Counted from the first letter of the stretch, positions 1 through 11,272 are shown. The stretch is 44,491 nucleotides of DNA from Vannielia litorea (GCF_018424695.1 NZ_QTNQ01000028.1:1-44491); one strand, 5' to 3'. Numbers and translations: made by a program. Notes: generated by a model not told the origin, from the sequence alone.

Positions 1-4
1 GGTG

Positions 5-33
5 TTGACAGCCCCCCCGACTCCCCCTATACG
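5..33 (+). promoter_or_regulatory. str operon promoter (sigma70 type)
   Basis: A perfect TTGACA at 5-10 is followed after exactly 17 bases by TATACG at 28-33, which is close to the housekeeping consensus. Transcription would begin near base 40 and leave a leader of about 235 bases before rpsL. The C-rich spacer and TATA(C/G)G box resemble those upstream of rpmC and rplO. The assignment rests on sequence match only. Confidence 0.75.
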
Positions 34-39
34 CCGCGC

Positions 40-275
40 TCACGGGACACGTGCGGGCAAACCCCTGCGCGACAACCCGTATCAAAATCGAAGTGGCCAC
101 GATCCAGGCAGCGAGTGCCTCGATCCTCTGAGATTCCACCGCGTCGTTTCCGGCAGAGGAAACGGGAGCGGTATTTGCGTTTGGCATTCCGCCACTCGCG
201 CAAGACCTGAACCGGCGCCGGGCGGTGCACAGCCCGCGCCTTAGATGAACGAACGAGCGAGACGGGGAAACCGGA
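40..275 (+). promoter_or_regulatory. str operon leader
   Basis: No credible gene is seen in this leader. It contains a perfect 7-bp stem (145-151 with 158-164, loop of six). No known ribosomal-protein autoregulatory site could be recognised by eye. Confidence 0.4.
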
Positions 276-647
276 ATGCCCACGATCCAACAGCTGATCC
301 GCAAGCCGCGGCAGCCCAAAGTAAAACGATCCAAGTCGATGCACCTTGAAGGGTGCCCGCAGAAGCGTGGTGTCTGCACCCGCGTCTACACCACCACGCC
401 GAAGAAGCCGAACTCGGCCATGCGGAAGGTTGCCAAGGTGCGCCTGACCAACGGCTACGAGGTCATCAGCTACATCCCCGGTGAAAGCCACAACCTTCAG
501 GAGCACTCTGTTGTCCTGATCCGTGGCGGCCGTGTGAAAGACCTTCCCGGCGTTCGTTACCACATCCTGCGCGGGGTGCTCGACACCCAGGGCGTCAAAG
601 ACCGCAAGCAGCGCCGCTCGAAGTACGGCGCCAAGCGTCCGAAGTAA
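276..647 (+). CDS. rpsL: 30S ribosomal protein S12
   Basis: Encodes S12, a protein of the 30S decoding centre that contacts the codon-anticodon helix and is the classic site of streptomycin resistance. The product is 123 residues, the usual length. The decoding loop [10 protein letters not shown] (residues 39-48) has both lysines K43 and K44, so the sequence looks streptomycin-sensitive, and the second conserved loop RVKDLPGVR is intact. The ATG follows a purine-rich stretch (GGGGAAACCGGA). It is the first gene of the str operon, 12 bases before rpsG, and is driven by the promoter at 5-33. Confidence 0.98.
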   Translation: MPTIQQLIRKPRQPKVKRSKSMHLEGCPQKRGVCTRVYTTTPKKPNSAMRKVAKVRLTNGYEVISYIPGESHNLQEHSVVLIRGGRVKDLPGVRYHILRGVLDTQGVKDRKQRRSKYGAKRPK

Positions 648-1130
<483 letters not shown>

Positions 1131-1159
1131 CCCAAGCCTACACCTGAGGACTCATTCCA

Positions 1160-3283
1160 ATGGCCCGCGACTATCCCCTTCAGCGCTACCGCAACTTCGG
1201 TATCATGGCGCACATCGATGCCGGCAAGACCACTTGCTCCGAGCGCATCCTGTTTTACACCGGCAAATCCCACAACATCGGTGAGGTGCACGACGGTGCG
1301 GCCACCATGGACTGGATGGAGCAGGAGCAGGAGCGGGGCATCACGATCACCTCGGCTGCCACCACCACCTTCTGGCAGCGCCAGGAAGAGCCGACCGCCG
1401 ATGGCACCTCCGACACCAAGTACCGGATGAACATCATCGACACCCCCGGCCACGTTGACTTCACCATCGAAGTCGAGCGTTCGCTGGCCGTGCTCGACGG
1501 TGCCGTCTGCGTGCTCGACGCCAACGCCGGTGTGGAGCCCCAGACCGAGACCGTGTGGCGCCAGGCCGACCGCTACAAGGTGCCGCGCATCGTGTTCGTC
1601 AACAAGATGGACAAGATCGGCGCCGACTTCTTCAACTGCGTTCACATGATCGAAGACCGCACCGGCGCCCGCGCCGTGCCCGTCGCCCTGCCGATCGGTG
1701 CCGAGAACGAGCTGGAAGGCCTTGTCGACCTCGTGACCATGGAAGAGTGGGTCTGGAAGGGTGAAGACCTCGGCGCGTCCTGGGAAAAGGGCCCGATCCG
1801 CGACAGCCTCAAGGACGTGGCTGACGAGTGGCGCGGCAAGATGATCGAAGCGGCCGTCGAAGAAGACGACGACGCGATGATGGAATACCTCGAGGGCAAC
1901 GAGCCCGACGTGGACACCCTGCGCAAGCTGCTCCGCAAGGGCACCCTCGCGCTGCACTTCGTGCCCGTGCTTGGCGGCTCCGCCTTCAAGAACAAGGGTG
2001 TTCAGCCGCTGCTCAACGCCGTGATCGACTACCTGCCGAGCCCGCTCGACGTGGTTGATTACATGGGCTTCAAGCCCGGCGACGAGAACGAAGAGCGCAA
2101 CATCGCCCGCCGCGCGGACGATGACATGCCCTTCGCCGGCCTTGCGTTCAAAATCATGAACGACCCCTTCGTCGGTTCGCTGACCTTCACCCGGATCTAC
2201 TCCGGCGTGATGAACAAGGGTGACAACATCCTGAACTCGACCAAGGGCAAGAAAGAGCGCATCGGTCGGATGATGATGATGCACTCCAACAACCGCGAAG
2301 AGATCGAAGAGGCATTTGCCGGTGACATCATCGCACTGGCCGGTCTGAAAGACACCACCACGGGTGACACGCTCTGTGCCGCCAACGACCCGGTGGTTCT
2401 GGAAACCATGACCTTCCCCGATCCGGTGATCGAGATCGCCGTCGAGCCGAAGACCAAGGCCGACCAGGAGAAAATGTCTCAGGGTCTGGCGCGGCTTGCT
2501 GCCGAAGATCCCTCCTTCCGCGTGGAAACTGACCTCGAAAGCGGCCAGACCATCATGAAGGGCATGGGCGAACTTCACCTCGACATCCTCGTTGACCGCC
2601 TCAAGCGCGAGTTCAAGGTGGAAGCCAACATCGGTGCCCCGCAGGTGGCCTACCGCGAGACCATCGGTCACGAGGTCGAGCACACCTACACCCACAAGAA
2701 GCAGTCGGGTGGGTCCGGTCAGTTCGCCGAAGTCAAAATGGTCATCTCCCCGACCGAGCCGGGCGAAGGCTACTCCTTCGAGTCCAAGATCGTTGGCGGT
2801 GCTGTTCCGAAGGAATACATCCCCGGCGTCGAAAAGGGTATCAAGTCGGTCATGGACTCCGGTCCGCTGGCAGGTTTCCCGGTGATCGACTTCAAGGTGG
2901 CGCTGATCGACGGCAAGTTCCACGACGTTGACTCCAGCGTTCTGGCCTTCGAAATCGCCGCCCGCATGGGCATGCGCGAAGGCATGAAGAAGGCTGGCGC
3001 CAAGCTGCTCGAGCCGATCATGAAGGTGGAGGTGATCACCCCGGAAGAATACACCGGCGGTATCATCGGCGACCTCACCAGCCGTCGCGGCCAGGTGCAG
3101 GGTCAGGACACCCGCGGCAACGCGATCGCCATCGACGCCTTCGTGCCGCTGGCCAATATGTTCGGCTACATCAACAACCTGCGCTCCATGTCTTCGGGCC
3201 GGGCGAACTTCACCATGCAGTTCGACCACTACGAGCCGGTGCCGCAGAACATCAGCGAAGAAATCCAGTCGAAATACGCATAA
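1160..3283 (+). CDS. fusA: Elongation factor G
   Basis: Encodes EF-G, the GTPase that drives translocation of tRNA and mRNA on the ribosome and, with RRF, recycles ribosomes. The 707-residue product has the GTPase motifs in order: AHIDAGKTT (17-25), RGITI (59-63), DTPGHVDF (94-101) and NKMD (near 148), followed by the domain II-V region. The start is supported by GAGGA ahead of the ATG. It lies 29 bases after rpsG. A palindromic repeat begins five bases past its stop, which may mark a 3' processing or stabilising point between fusA and tuf. Confidence 0.98.
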   Translation: MARDYPLQRYRNFGIMAHIDAGKTTCSERILFYTGKSHNIGEVHDGAATMDWMEQEQERGITITSAATTTFWQRQEEPTADGTSDTKYRMNIIDTPGHVDFTIEVERSLAVLDGAVCVLDANAGVEPQTETVWRQADRYKVPRIVFVNKMDKIGADFFNCVHMIEDRTGARAVPVALPIGAENELEGLVDLVTMEEWVWKGEDLGASWEKGPIRDSLKDVADEWRGKMIEAAVEEDDDAMMEYLEGNEPDVDTLRKLLRKGTLALHFVPVLGGSAFKNKGVQPLLNAVIDYLPSPLDVVDYMGFKPGDENEERNIARRADDDMPFAGLAFKIMNDPFVGSLTFTRIYSGVMNKGDNILNSTKGKKERIGRMMMMHSNNREEIEEAFAGDIIALAGLKDTTTGDTLCAANDPVVLETMTFPDPVIEIAVEPKTKADQEKMSQGLARLAAEDPSFRVETDLESGQTIMKGMGELHLDILVDRLKREFKVEANIGAPQVAYRETIGHEVEHTYTHKKQSGGSGQFAEVKMVISPTEPGEGYSFESKIVGGAVPKEYIPGVEKGIKSVMDSGPLAGFPVIDFKVALIDGKFHDVDSSVLAFEIAARMGMREGMKKAGAKLLEPIMKVEVITPEEYTGGIIGDLTSRRGQVQGQDTRGNAIAIDAFVPLANMFGYINNLRSMSSGRANFTMQFDHYEPVPQNISEEIQSKYA

Positions 3284-3287
3284 CGGC

Positions 3288-3310
3288 GGTGGGCAGATTG
3301 CCCACCCTAC
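3288..3310 (+). repeat. Palindromic intergenic repeat, copy 1 (fusA-tuf)
   Basis: Copy of GGTGGGCAGATTGCCCACC followed by CTAC, with 8-bp complementary arms and a GAT loop. This copy is embedded in a larger fold: CACCCTAC at 3303-3310 pairs with GTAGGGTG at 3318-3325, and a GTGGGT/ACCCAC hairpin with a GCGA loop follows. Other copies lie after rplW, rplR and rpmD, with a degenerate one before rplB. Confidence 0.85.
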
Positions 3311-3360
3311 ACACCCCGTAGGGTGGGTGCGAACCCACCACCAGAGACAAGGAGGCCATC

Positions 3361-4536
<1,176 letters not shown>

Positions 4537-4646
4537 TCGCTGACACTATATAAGAGCGCCGGCGGGCCAACCGCCGGCAACACTGAAACCGGTTCGAAGA
4601 GGGGCGGGTCTTTCGCCCCTCCTCTCAATCGTAAAGGAACGCAAAA
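4537..4646 (+). promoter_or_regulatory. tuf-rpsJ spacer with two hairpins and possible -10
   Basis: Two perfect 8-bp stems are visible: 4558-4565 with 4571-4578 (loop of five) and 4599-4606 with 4614-4621 (loop of seven). Neither is followed by a clear U run, so they are poor intrinsic terminators. TATATAAG at 4547-4554 could be a -10 element, but no good -35 lies 16-18 bases upstream. The region may be the S10 operon leader. The function is inferred from position only. Confidence 0.4.
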
Positions 4647-4961
<315 letters not shown>

Positions 4962-4975
4962 GGGAGGGCATTGGT

Positions 4976-5845
4976 ATGTTGCGCTCTGGAGTGATCGCAA
5001 AGAAGGTCGGCATGACCCGGCTCTTCATGGAAGATGGCAAACAGATCCCGGTGACGGTTCTGCAACTCGACAACCTGCAGGTGGTGGCCAAGCGCACCGC
5101 CGAGACCGACGGCTACTCGGCCGTTCAGCTCGGCGCCGGCACGGCCAAGGCCAAGCGCACCTCCGCGCCGATGCGCGGCGTGTTCGCGGCGGCCAAGGTG
5201 GCCCCCAAGCGCAAGCTGGCCGAGTTCCGCGTGGACCCTGCGAACCTGATCGAAGTGGGCGAGGAAATCACCGCCGACCACTACTTTGAAGGTCAGTTCG
5301 TGGATGTCTCCGGCACCTCGATCGGTAAGGGCTTTGCCGGTGCGATGAAGCGGCACAACTTCGGGGGCCTGCGCGCCTCCCACGGTGTGTCGATCTCTCA
5401 CCGTTCGCACGGCTCCACCGGCCAGTGTCAGGACCCGGGCCGCGTGTTCAAGGGCAAGAAGATGGCCGGTCACATGGGCGCCGCCCGCGTGACCACGCAG
5501 AACCTTCAGGTTGTCCGCACCGACAGCGACCGTGGGCTGATCATGGTCAAGGGCGCCGTTCCGGGCTCCAAGGGTGGCTGGGTGACGATCAAGGATGCGG
5601 TGAAGAAGCCGTTCCCCGAGAACGCCATTCTGCCTGCTGCTCTGAAGTCTGCCGCCGAGGAAGCCGCAAAGGCCGCTGAAGAAGCCGCTGCCGCCGCTGC
5701 CGCCGAGGCCGAGGCCGAAGAGAAGCGTCTTGCCGAAGAGCAGGCCGCCCAGGAAGCCGCCGCGCTGAAGGAAGCCGAAGCCGAGATCGAGGCCGAGAAG
5801 GGCTCTGACGAAGGCTCCGAAGAGAAGAAGGATGGCGACGAATGA
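4976..5845 (+). CDS. rplC: 50S ribosomal protein L3 with long C-terminal tail
   Basis: Encodes L3, an early-assembly 50S protein that reaches the peptidyl-transferase region. The start at 4976 is chosen for its GGGAGGG site and the family N-terminus [14 protein letters not shown]; an in-frame extension back to 4844 would overlap rpsJ and match nothing. The product is 289 residues, well above the roughly 210 of E. coli L3. The body includes the glutamine-methylation loop region [11 protein letters not shown]. The last 70 or so residues are an alanine/glutamate-rich tail predicted to form a long charged helix. Its stop overlaps the rplD start by four bases (ATGA). Confidence 0.97.
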   Translation: MLRSGVIAKKVGMTRLFMEDGKQIPVTVLQLDNLQVVAKRTAETDGYSAVQLGAGTAKAKRTSAPMRGVFAAAKVAPKRKLAEFRVDPANLIEVGEEITADHYFEGQFVDVSGTSIGKGFAGAMKRHNFGGLRASHGVSISHRSHGSTGQCQDPGRVFKGKKMAGHMGAARVTTQNLQVVRTDSDRGLIMVKGAVPGSKGGWVTIKDAVKKPFPENAILPAALKSAAEEAAKAAEEAAAAAAAEAEAEEKRLAEEQAAQEAAALKEAEAEIEAEKGSDEGSEEKKDGDE

Positions 5846-6462
5846 AACTCGACGTGATCAAACTCGACGGCGGCAAGGCCGGGTCGGTCGATCTGGGTGA
5901 CGAGGTCTTCGGCCTCGAGCCCCGCGCCGACATCCTGCACCGCGTCGTCCGCTGGCAGCGCAACAAGGCGCAGGCCGGCACCCACAAGGTGAAGACCCGT
6001 TCGGAAACGAGCTACTCGACCAAGAAGATCTATCGCCAGAAGGGCACCGGCGGCGCACGCCACGGTGACCGGAACGCGCCGATCTTCCGCAAGGGTGGCA
6101 TCTACAAGGGTCCGACCCCGCGCAGCCACGGCCACGATCTTCCCAAGAAGATCCGTGCGCTCGGCCTGAAGCACGCCCTGAGCGCCAAGGCGCAAGAGGG
6201 CAAGCTGGTGATCCTGGAAGACGCCAACATGGCCGAAGCCAAGACCGCGCTGCTCGCCAAGCAGGTGAAGGAACTCGGCTGGAAAAAGGTGCTCATCATC
6301 GATGGCGCCGAGCTGAACGAGAACTTCACCAAGGCCGCTGCCAACCTCGCCGGCGTGGACGTGCTCCCCTCGATGGGCGCCAATGTCTACGACATCCTGA
6401 AGCGTGACACCCTGGTTCTGACCAAGGCCGGTGTCGAAGCCCTGGAGGCCCGTCTGAAATGA
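5842..6462 (+). CDS. rplD: 50S ribosomal protein L4
   Basis: Encodes L4, which lines the nascent-peptide exit tunnel. In enterobacteria it also represses the S10 operon, but no such target was recognised here. The product is 206 residues. The tunnel loop region with [13 protein letters not shown] is intact. It starts within the rplC stop (ATGA overlap) and ends within the rplW start (ATGA overlap), so the three genes are probably translationally coupled. That arrangement keeps L3, L4 and L23 production in step. Confidence 0.98.
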   Translation: MKLDVIKLDGGKAGSVDLGDEVFGLEPRADILHRVVRWQRNKAQAGTHKVKTRSETSYSTKKIYRQKGTGGARHGDRNAPIFRKGGIYKGPTPRSHGHDLPKKIRALGLKHALSAKAQEGKLVILEDANMAEAKTALLAKQVKELGWKKVLIIDGAELNENFTKAAANLAGVDVLPSMGANVYDILKRDTLVLTKAGVEALEARLK

Positions 6463-6755
6463 GCGCCAAGGCAGAACATTACGACGTGATCGTGAAGCCC
6501 GTCATCACCGAGAAGGCCACCATGGCCTCCGAGGCGAACGGCGTGGTCTTCGAGGTCGCCATCGACGCGAACAAGCCCCAGATCAAGGAGGCCGTCGAAA
6601 GCCTCTTTGGTGTGAAGGTGAAGGCCGTCAACACGACCATCACCAAGGGCAAGACCAAGCGCTTCCGCGGCCAGCCCGGCAAGCGCAAGGACGTCAAGAA
6701 GGCCTACGTGACCCTCGAAGAGGGCAACACGATCGACGTGTCCACCGGTCTCTGA
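6459..6755 (+). CDS. rplW: 50S ribosomal protein L23
   Basis: Encodes L23, the exit-tunnel rim protein that docks signal recognition particle and trigger factor. The product is 98 residues and shows the family core [13 protein letters not shown] near the start and the basic loop [14 protein letters not shown]. It overlaps rplD by four bases. It is the last gene before the S10 cluster is interrupted: a repeat copy begins eight bases past its stop, a hairpin follows, and the next gene, rplB, lies about 1.8 kb away beyond two reverse-strand genes. Confidence 0.98.
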   Translation: MSAKAEHYDVIVKPVITEKATMASEANGVVFEVAIDANKPQIKEAVESLFGVKVKAVNTTITKGKTKRFRGQPGKRKDVKKAYVTLEEGNTIDVSTGL

Positions 6756-6762
6756 TCCGGGC

Positions 6763-6785
6763 GGTGGGCAGATTGCTCACCCTAC
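6763..6785 (+). repeat. Palindromic intergenic repeat, copy 2 (after rplW)
   Basis: GGTGGGCAGATTGCTCACC followed by CTAC, with one change (C to T) in the right arm. That position still pairs as G-U in RNA. It begins eight bases after the rplW stop, the same distance as copies 3 and 4 from theirs. Confidence 0.85.
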
Positions 6786-6795
6786 AGATTGACGG

Positions 6796-6820
6796 AAGGC
6801 CTCGCTCAAGCGGGGCCTTT
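6796..6820 (+). terminator. Terminator after rplW (possibly bidirectional)
   Basis: AAGGCCTCGC at 6796-6805 pairs with GCGGGGCCTT at 6810-6819 (nine Watson-Crick pairs and one G-U) around a TCAA loop. The + strand tail is TCGCGTTTC, which is only moderately U-rich. The hairpin overlaps the 3' end of the reverse-strand gene ending at 6806, so it could stop transcripts from both sides. Confidence 0.6.
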
Positions 6821-7483
6821 CGCGTTTCTGGCACGGGCCAGGGCGATCAACTCGGCCTTGCTGTTCGAGCGATGGGCCGACCGGGTTGCAGGTACGTAGA
6901 AGCTGGTTCCGGTGATCTTCTTGCGCAGGCTCGCCTCTCGCCAGCCGTGCCCTGCGATCATGTAGAACATGTTGGCGCCGTAGCGTTTCTCGGTGCGAAC
7001 AATCTCGAGCGGGCCGATTTCGCCCACCTCGGCCCCGAGCACGGGGGGGCCGTCCATCCGCAGGAAGGCCGCCGTGCCGCAGGACGGGCAGGGCGGGTCG
7101 CAATGCACCAGCGCGTCCGTCGTTTGGGGCCAATCGTCGGGGCGGGTTTCAGGCCAATCGGGAAAGAACTGGTCGTAGGTGCCCACGCGGCGCTCGGGCT
7201 CGACCACGAAGTAGCCGCTCGGCAGCGGGTTGAAGCGTAGACCGTGGAAGCCTTCGGCCTCGTACCGAAGGCGGAAGGCCGGGCTGGCGATGTAGTAGTC
7301 GTCTCGCGTGAGAGAGAGCTGCTCGCTCTGTGGGGCCTTCTCGTGGGAGAGGGGCACCAGAGCGTCGCGGTTCACGATGGCGTCGCACTCGGGGCATCTC
7401 TGAAGGTCAGGATGCCCCTCGAGCAGATCCATCCCGTTTTGAATGGGGGTCACGCAAAACGCACTGGCGCGATCTGGTTGCAT
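6806..7483 (-). CDS. Unknown protein with two CXXC pairs
   Basis: The function is not recognised. The 225-residue product has CPEC at residues 30-33 and CPSCG at 132-136, two cysteine pairs that would make a zinc ribbon split by about 100 residues. There is no signal peptide or membrane segment. The size and two-CXXC layout recall the double-CXXCG proteins of myxobacteria, a group that includes the immunity protein SitI6, but this is a resemblance of architecture only. It starts 11 bases after the stop of the upstream reverse-strand gene, so the two probably form one transcript. The pair lies antisense to ribosomal transcription between rplW and rplB. Confidence 0.75.
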   Translation of the reverse strand: MQPDRASAFCVTPIQNGMDLLEGHPDLQRCPECDAIVNRDALVPLSHEKAPQSEQLSLTRDDYYIASPAFRLRYEAEGFHGLRFNPLPSGYFVVEPERRVGTYDQFFPDWPETRPDDWPQTTDALVHCDPPCPSCGTAAFLRMDGPPVLGAEVGEIGPLEIVRTEKRYGANMFYMIAGHGWREASLRKKITGTSFYVPATRSAHRSNSKAELIALARARNAKGPA

Positions 7484-7494
7484 GGCAGGTTCCG

Positions 7495-8220
7495 TCAGGC
7501 CGCGGCGGCAAGCTCATCATCGTCGGCGTAGGAAGGCGCCTTACGCTCCGGCGGGTTCAGCGCGTCGAAGATGCGGCGGTAGAGCGGCGAGGTCATGAAG
7601 TCGCCGTAGGTGCGGTTGAGCAGGTCGAGCAGGCCTTCTACCTGGGCCTCGCCGGTGTTGCCCGGCGCATGGACGACGCGGGTGAAGAGCAGGTCCTCGG
7701 TGGCGGGGGTGACCCCGTGGCGCCGCACGATCTGGTCGATGGTCTCCCGCTGGCGCTGCTCGCGGGACATTTCCCAATGCGTCATGAAGCGGGCGTAGAA
7801 CGGCACGAAGCGCGCGTTGGTCAGCGCGAGGGTGGAGATGAGCGGCTCGCAGAAGTGGCAGTCTTTGCTTTCGTACATCCCGTCGAAGAGCGAGAAGGCC
7901 ATCATCTCCTCCACCTCTTCCAGCCAGGCCTCCAGTCGCGCATGCAGATCACGGGTGCGGGCCAGGCGTTTCCACATGGCGATGCTGTGGGGGCTGGCCC
8001 AGGGATTGAAGGCGCTTTGCTCGTCGCGCCATGCGCCATCGGTGGGATCGAGGGCGAAGTAGTAGTGATCGGCGGCATCGAGGGCGCGATGAAGAAGCGG
8101 AAGCGCGGTTTCGAGATCATCCATCAGGCGAAAGGCCCGGGTGCGTGGCCAGAAGCCGGTTTGGCGAAAACTGACGACGAACTGATGCTTACCCGTGTCC
8201 TCAATGATCCGGATCGTCAT
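7495..8220 (-). CDS. Unknown 241-residue protein
   Basis: The function is not recognised. The start at 8220 is preferred because GAAAGG lies about ten bases upstream. An in-frame extension to 8703 would cross the rplB promoter and overlap the rplB start region, and it reads as low-complexity arginine/proline sequence. The product begins with a strand-rich part (QFVVSFRQTGF) and is otherwise predicted to be mostly helical, with a CHFC pair at 121-124 and an acidic C-terminus. No signal peptide or membrane segment is seen. It is the first gene of the two-gene reverse pair and may act with the CXXC protein that follows it. Confidence 0.75.
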   Translation of the reverse strand: MTIRIIEDTGKHQFVVSFRQTGFWPRTRAFRLMDDLETALPLLHRALDAADHYYFALDPTDGAWRDEQSAFNPWASPHSIAMWKRLARTRDLHARLEAWLEEVEEMMAFSLFDGMYESKDCHFCEPLISTLALTNARFVPFYARFMTHWEMSREQRQRETIDQIVRRHGVTPATEDLLFTRVVHAPGNTGEAQVEGLLDLLNRTYGDFMTSPLYRRIFDALNPPERKAPSYADDDELAAAA

Positions 8221-8355
8221 AAAAGCGGCCTTTCTGCCTATGGTTGTTCTCTTCAAGCAAAAGCTTAGGCCGCAGAGACGGGCCAGAATAAGGCAGGCTG
8301 CCGGAAAATGATTGGCAATGCCTGCGGCGGTGGTGGGAATGTGGCGCTGCGGGCC

Positions 8356-8384
8356 TTGACCCACACAGGCGCGGCCCTTAAAGG
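8356..8384 (+). promoter_or_regulatory. Promoter of the rplB segment
   Basis: TTGACC at 8356-8361 is followed after 17 bases by TAAAGG at 8379-8384. Transcription would start near 8391, about 160 bases before rplB. It lies just downstream of the inserted reverse-strand pair, where a new start is needed because the transcript from rpsJ probably ends near 6820. Confidence 0.6.
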
Positions 8385-8398
8385 GGGGCATCCGCAAG

Positions 8399-8428
8399 AG
8401 CCCCGGATTCGTCCGGGGCTTTGGTTTT
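8399..8428 (+). terminator. Hairpin with U-rich tail in the rplB leader
   Basis: AGCCCCGGA at 8399-8407 pairs perfectly with TCCGGGGCT at 8412-8420 around a TTCG tetraloop, followed by TTGGTTTT. It has the form of an intrinsic terminator. It stands only a few bases after the predicted start of the rplB promoter and 126 bases before the gene. It could stop read-through from upstream or act in the rplB leader. Confidence 0.55.
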
Positions 8429-8436
8429 GGTCGGTT

Positions 8437-8455
8437 GGTGGGCAGATCGCCCGGA
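8437..8455 (+). repeat. Degenerate palindromic repeat, copy 5
   Basis: GGTGGGCAGATCGCCCGGA keeps the left arm and GAT loop of the repeat found after fusA, rplW, rplR and rpmD, but the right arm is altered. It lies in the rplB leader rather than directly after a stop codon. Confidence 0.5.
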
Positions 8456-8554
8456 CAGCCGCAAAACCGGCGGAGCACAATCGGGCACCTACGGGGGCCT
8501 TCATCATCAGGGCAGCGCAAGCGCCGCCCACACAGAAAACGGAAGACAGTTAAC

Positions 8555-9397
8555 ATGGCACTCAAGTCGTATAAGCCGACGACGCCGGGCCAGCGTGGGC
8601 TGGTACTGATCGACCGTTCGGAGCTGTGGAAAGGACGTCCGGTCAAGAGCCTCACCGAGGGTCTGACCAAGAAGGGCGGCCGGAACAACACCGGACGGAT
8701 CACTGCCCGCCGCCGTGGCGGTGGCGCGAAGCGTCTCTATCGTATCGTCGATTTCAAGCGGACCAAGCTGGATGTTCCGGCGACCGTCGAGCGGATCGAA
8801 TACGATCCCAACCGCACCGCCTTTATCGCCCTCATCAAGTATGAAGACGGCGAGCAGGCCTACATTCTTGCCCCCCAGCGCCTCGCCGTTGGCGACTCTG
8901 TGGTGAGCTCGGCCAAGGCCGACGTGAAGCCGGGCAACGCGATGCAGTTCATCGGCATGCCCATCGGCACCATCATTCACAACATCGAGCTGAAGCCCGG
9001 CAAGGGTGGCCAGATCGCACGCGCCGCGGGCACCTACGCCCAGTTCGTCGGCCGTGACGGCGGCTACGCCCAGATCCGCCTCAGCTCGGGCGAGCTTCGT
9101 CTCGTCCGCCAGGAGTGCATGGCAACGGTTGGCGCGGTGAGCAACCCCGACAACTCGAACCAGAACCTCGGCAAGGCCGGCCGCGTCCGCCACATGGGCA
9201 AGCGCCCCTCCGTGCGCGGCGTCGCGATGAACCCGATCGACCACCCCCATGGTGGTGGTGAGGGCCGCACCTCCGGTGGCCGCACCCCGGTTACTCCCTG
9301 GGGCAAGGACACCAAGGGCCGCCGCACCCGTGACAAGAACAAGGCGTCGCAGAAGCTGATCATCCGCTCGCGTCACGCCAGGAAGAAGGGTCGCTAA
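8555..9397 (+). CDS. rplB: 50S ribosomal protein L2
   Basis: Encodes L2, a core 50S protein at the subunit interface required for subunit joining and peptidyl-transferase function. The start at 8555 gives the family N-terminus [15 protein letters not shown] and follows GGAAGA; sequence further upstream in frame is leader. The product is 280 residues, and the conserved C-terminal HPHGGGEGR motif holds the histidine implicated in function. It opens the third ribosomal segment under its own predicted promoter, four bases before rpsS. Confidence 0.98.
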   Translation: MALKSYKPTTPGQRGLVLIDRSELWKGRPVKSLTEGLTKKGGRNNTGRITARRRGGGAKRLYRIVDFKRTKLDVPATVERIEYDPNRTAFIALIKYEDGEQAYILAPQRLAVGDSVVSSAKADVKPGNAMQFIGMPIGTIIHNIELKPGKGGQIARAAGTYAQFVGRDGGYAQIRLSSGELRLVRQECMATVGAVSNPDNSNQNLGKAGRVRHMGKRPSVRGVAMNPIDHPHGGGEGRTSGGRTPVTPWGKDTKGRRTRDKNKASQKLIIRSRHARKKGR

Positions 9398-9400
9398 CAC

Positions 9401-9679
9401 ATGTCGCGTTCTGTTTGGAAAGGCCCCTTTGTCGACAGCTATGTCCTCAAGAAGGCCGAAAAATCCCGCGAGTCGGGCCGCAACGAGGTCATCAAGATCT
9501 GGTCGCGCCGCTCCACCATCCTGCCCCAGTTCGTGGGGCTCACCTTCGGCGTCTACAACGGCAAGAAGCATATCCCGGTGAACGTTTCCGAGGACATGAT
9601 TGGCCAGAAGTTCGGTGAATACTCGCCGACTCGCACCTACTACGGCCACGCCGCAGACAAGAAAGCGAAGAGGAAGTAA
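9401..9679 (+). CDS. rpsS: 30S ribosomal protein S19
   Basis: Encodes S19, a 30S head protein that complexes with S13 near the A site. The product is 92 residues, typical, with the [12 protein letters not shown] start and the conserved [21 protein letters not shown] core. It starts three bases after the rplB stop. The ribosome site (AAGGG) lies inside the rplB coding end, which suggests coupled translation. It is followed by rplV after two bases. Confidence 0.98.
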   Translation: MSRSVWKGPFVDSYVLKKAEKSRESGRNEVIKIWSRRSTILPQFVGLTFGVYNGKKHIPVNVSEDMIGQKFGEYSPTRTYYGHAADKKAKRK

Positions 9680-9681
9680 CC

Positions 9682-10062
9682 ATGGGCAAGGACAAGAATC
9701 CCCGCCGCGTGGAAGACAACGAGGCGCTGGCCAAGGCCCGCATGCTTCGCACCTCGCCGCAGAAGCTGAACCTCGTCGCCGCGATGATCCGTGGCAAGAA
9801 GGTCGAGAAGGCCCTGGCCGATCTCACCTTCTCCAAGAAGCGGATCGCCGTGGACGTGAAGAAATGCCTTCAGTCCGCCATCGCCAACGCCGAGAACAAC
9901 CACAACCTGGACGTCGACGAGCTGATCGTCGCAGAGGCCTGGGTCGGCAAGAACCTCACGATGAAGCGCGGTCGCCCGCGTGCCCGTGGCCGCTTTGGCC
10001 GTATCGTGAAGCCGTTTGCTGAGCTGACCATCAAGGTCCGCCAGATCGAGGAGCAAGCCTGA
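9682..10062 (+). CDS. rplV: 50S ribosomal protein L22
   Basis: Encodes L22, whose extended hairpin lines the exit tunnel and is a site of macrolide resistance. The product is 126 residues, slightly longer than the roughly 110 of E. coli because of a charged N-terminus ([17 protein letters not shown]). The beta-hairpin region [14 protein letters not shown] is intact. It is separated from rpsS by two bases and its stop overlaps the rpsC start by one base (TGATG), so coupling is likely. Confidence 0.98.
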   Translation: MGKDKNPRRVEDNEALAKARMLRTSPQKLNLVAAMIRGKKVEKALADLTFSKKRIAVDVKKCLQSAIANAENNHNLDVDELIVAEAWVGKNLTMKRGRPRARGRFGRIVKPFAELTIKVRQIEEQA

Positions 10063-10766
10063 TGGGTCAGAAAGTCAATCCGATCGGCATGCGGCTTCAG
10101 GTCAACCGCACCTGGGACAGCCGCTGGTACGCCGACACCAAAGAGTACGGTAACCTCCTGCTCGAAGACATCGCGATCCGCGAGTTCATCGAGGAAGAGT
10201 GCAAGCAGGCCGGCGTCAGCCGCGTGATCATCGAGCGCCCGCACAAGAAGTGCCGGGTGACGGTGCACACCGCGCGCCCCGGCGTGATCATCGGCAAGAA
10301 AGGCGCCGATATCGAGGGCCTGCGCCGCAAGCTGGCGAACATGACCGACAGCGAGCTGCACCTCAACATCGTCGAGGTTCGCAAGCCCGAGCTGGACGCC
10401 GCCCTGGTGGCCGAAAGCATCGCGCAGCAGCTCGAGCGCCGGGTGTCGTTCCGCCGCGCGATGAAGCGCTCGGTTCAGAACGCCATGCGCATGGGTGCCC
10501 TCGGCATCCGGGTCAACGTTGCGGGCCGCCTTGGCGGTGCCGAGATCGCCCGGACTGAGTGGTATCGTGAAGGCCGTGTGCCGCTGCACACCCTGCGTGC
10601 CGACATCGACTATGCCCACGCCGAGGGGATGACCCCTTATGGCATCATCGGCATCAAGGTCTGGATCTTCAAAGGCGAGATCATGGAGCACGATCCTTCG
10701 GCTCGCGATCGCAAGGCCCAGGAGCTCCAGGAAGGCGGCGGCCCGCGCCCCCGCCGTGACCGGTAA
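10062..10766 (+). CDS. rpsC: 30S ribosomal protein S3
   Basis: Encodes S3, which forms the mRNA entry channel of the 30S subunit with S4 and S5 and has helicase-like activity there. The product is 234 residues. The KH domain signature [16 protein letters not shown] is clear in the first half, and the C-terminal half carries the S3 signature [13 protein letters not shown]. The ATG overlaps the rplV stop. It precedes rplP by 12 bases in the canonical order. Confidence 0.98.
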   Translation: MGQKVNPIGMRLQVNRTWDSRWYADTKEYGNLLLEDIAIREFIEEECKQAGVSRVIIERPHKKCRVTVHTARPGVIIGKKGADIEGLRRKLANMTDSELHLNIVEVRKPELDAALVAESIAQQLERRVSFRRAMKRSVQNAMRMGALGIRVNVAGRLGGAEIARTEWYREGRVPLHTLRADIDYAHAEGMTPYGIIGIKVWIFKGEIMEHDPSARDRKAQELQEGGGPRPRRDR

Positions 10767-10778
10767 GGAGACGGAAGA

Positions 10779-11192
10779 ATGCTGCAACCAAAACGCACGA
10801 AATTCCGCAAGATGCACAAGGGCCGCATCCGCGGCGAGGCGAAGGGCGGGTCTGACCTGAACTTCGGCACCTTCGGCCTGAAAGCGGTGGAGCCCGAGCG
10901 CATCACCGCCCGCCAGATCGAGGCTGCACGCCGTGCCATGACGCGCCACATGAAGCGTCAGGGCCGCGTCTGGATCCGGATCTTCCCCGACCTGCCCGTC
11001 ACCTCCAAGCCGGTGGAAGTCCGGATGGGTAAAGGTAAGGGCTCGGTGGACTTCTGGGCCGCCAAGGTGAAGCCCGGCCGCGTGATGTTCGAGATCGACG
11101 GTGTGTCGGAAGAGATCGCCCGCGAGGCGCTCCGCCTGGCCGCCATGAAGCTGCCGATCAAGACCCGGACCATCGTTCGCGAAGATTGGTAA
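10779..11192 (+). CDS. rplP: 50S ribosomal protein L16
   Basis: Encodes L16, a late-assembly 50S protein that helps position A-site tRNA. The product is 137 residues with the conserved [16 protein letters not shown] start and the RMGKGKG loop. The ribosome site GGAGACGGAAG is just upstream. It is the last gene of its segment. A strong terminator follows, so rpmC, normally the next cotranscribed gene, is about 1.7 kb away behind three unrelated genes. Confidence 0.98.
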   Translation: MLQPKRTKFRKMHKGRIRGEAKGGSDLNFGTFGLKAVEPERITARQIEAARRAMTRHMKRQGRVWIRIFPDLPVTSKPVEVRMGKGKGSVDFWAAKVKPGRVMFEIDGVSEEIAREALRLAAMKLPIKTRTIVREDW

Positions 11193-11272
11193 AGGTCGCG
11201 CTATGCGCGACCAGTGCGGTGTAGCGATTGGCAAAGCCAATTGCGGGCCGCACACCGGTTGAGAATAGAGAT

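Noticed and set aside
4537..4646. L4-binding S10 leader as in E. coli
   Set aside because: Two hairpins are present, but the enterobacterial leader structure could not be matched, so only a generic leader is reported.
9870..11255. A 461-codon open frame antisense to rplV-rpsC-rplP
   Set aside because: It covers three certain ribosomal genes and has no recognisable domain or ribosome site.
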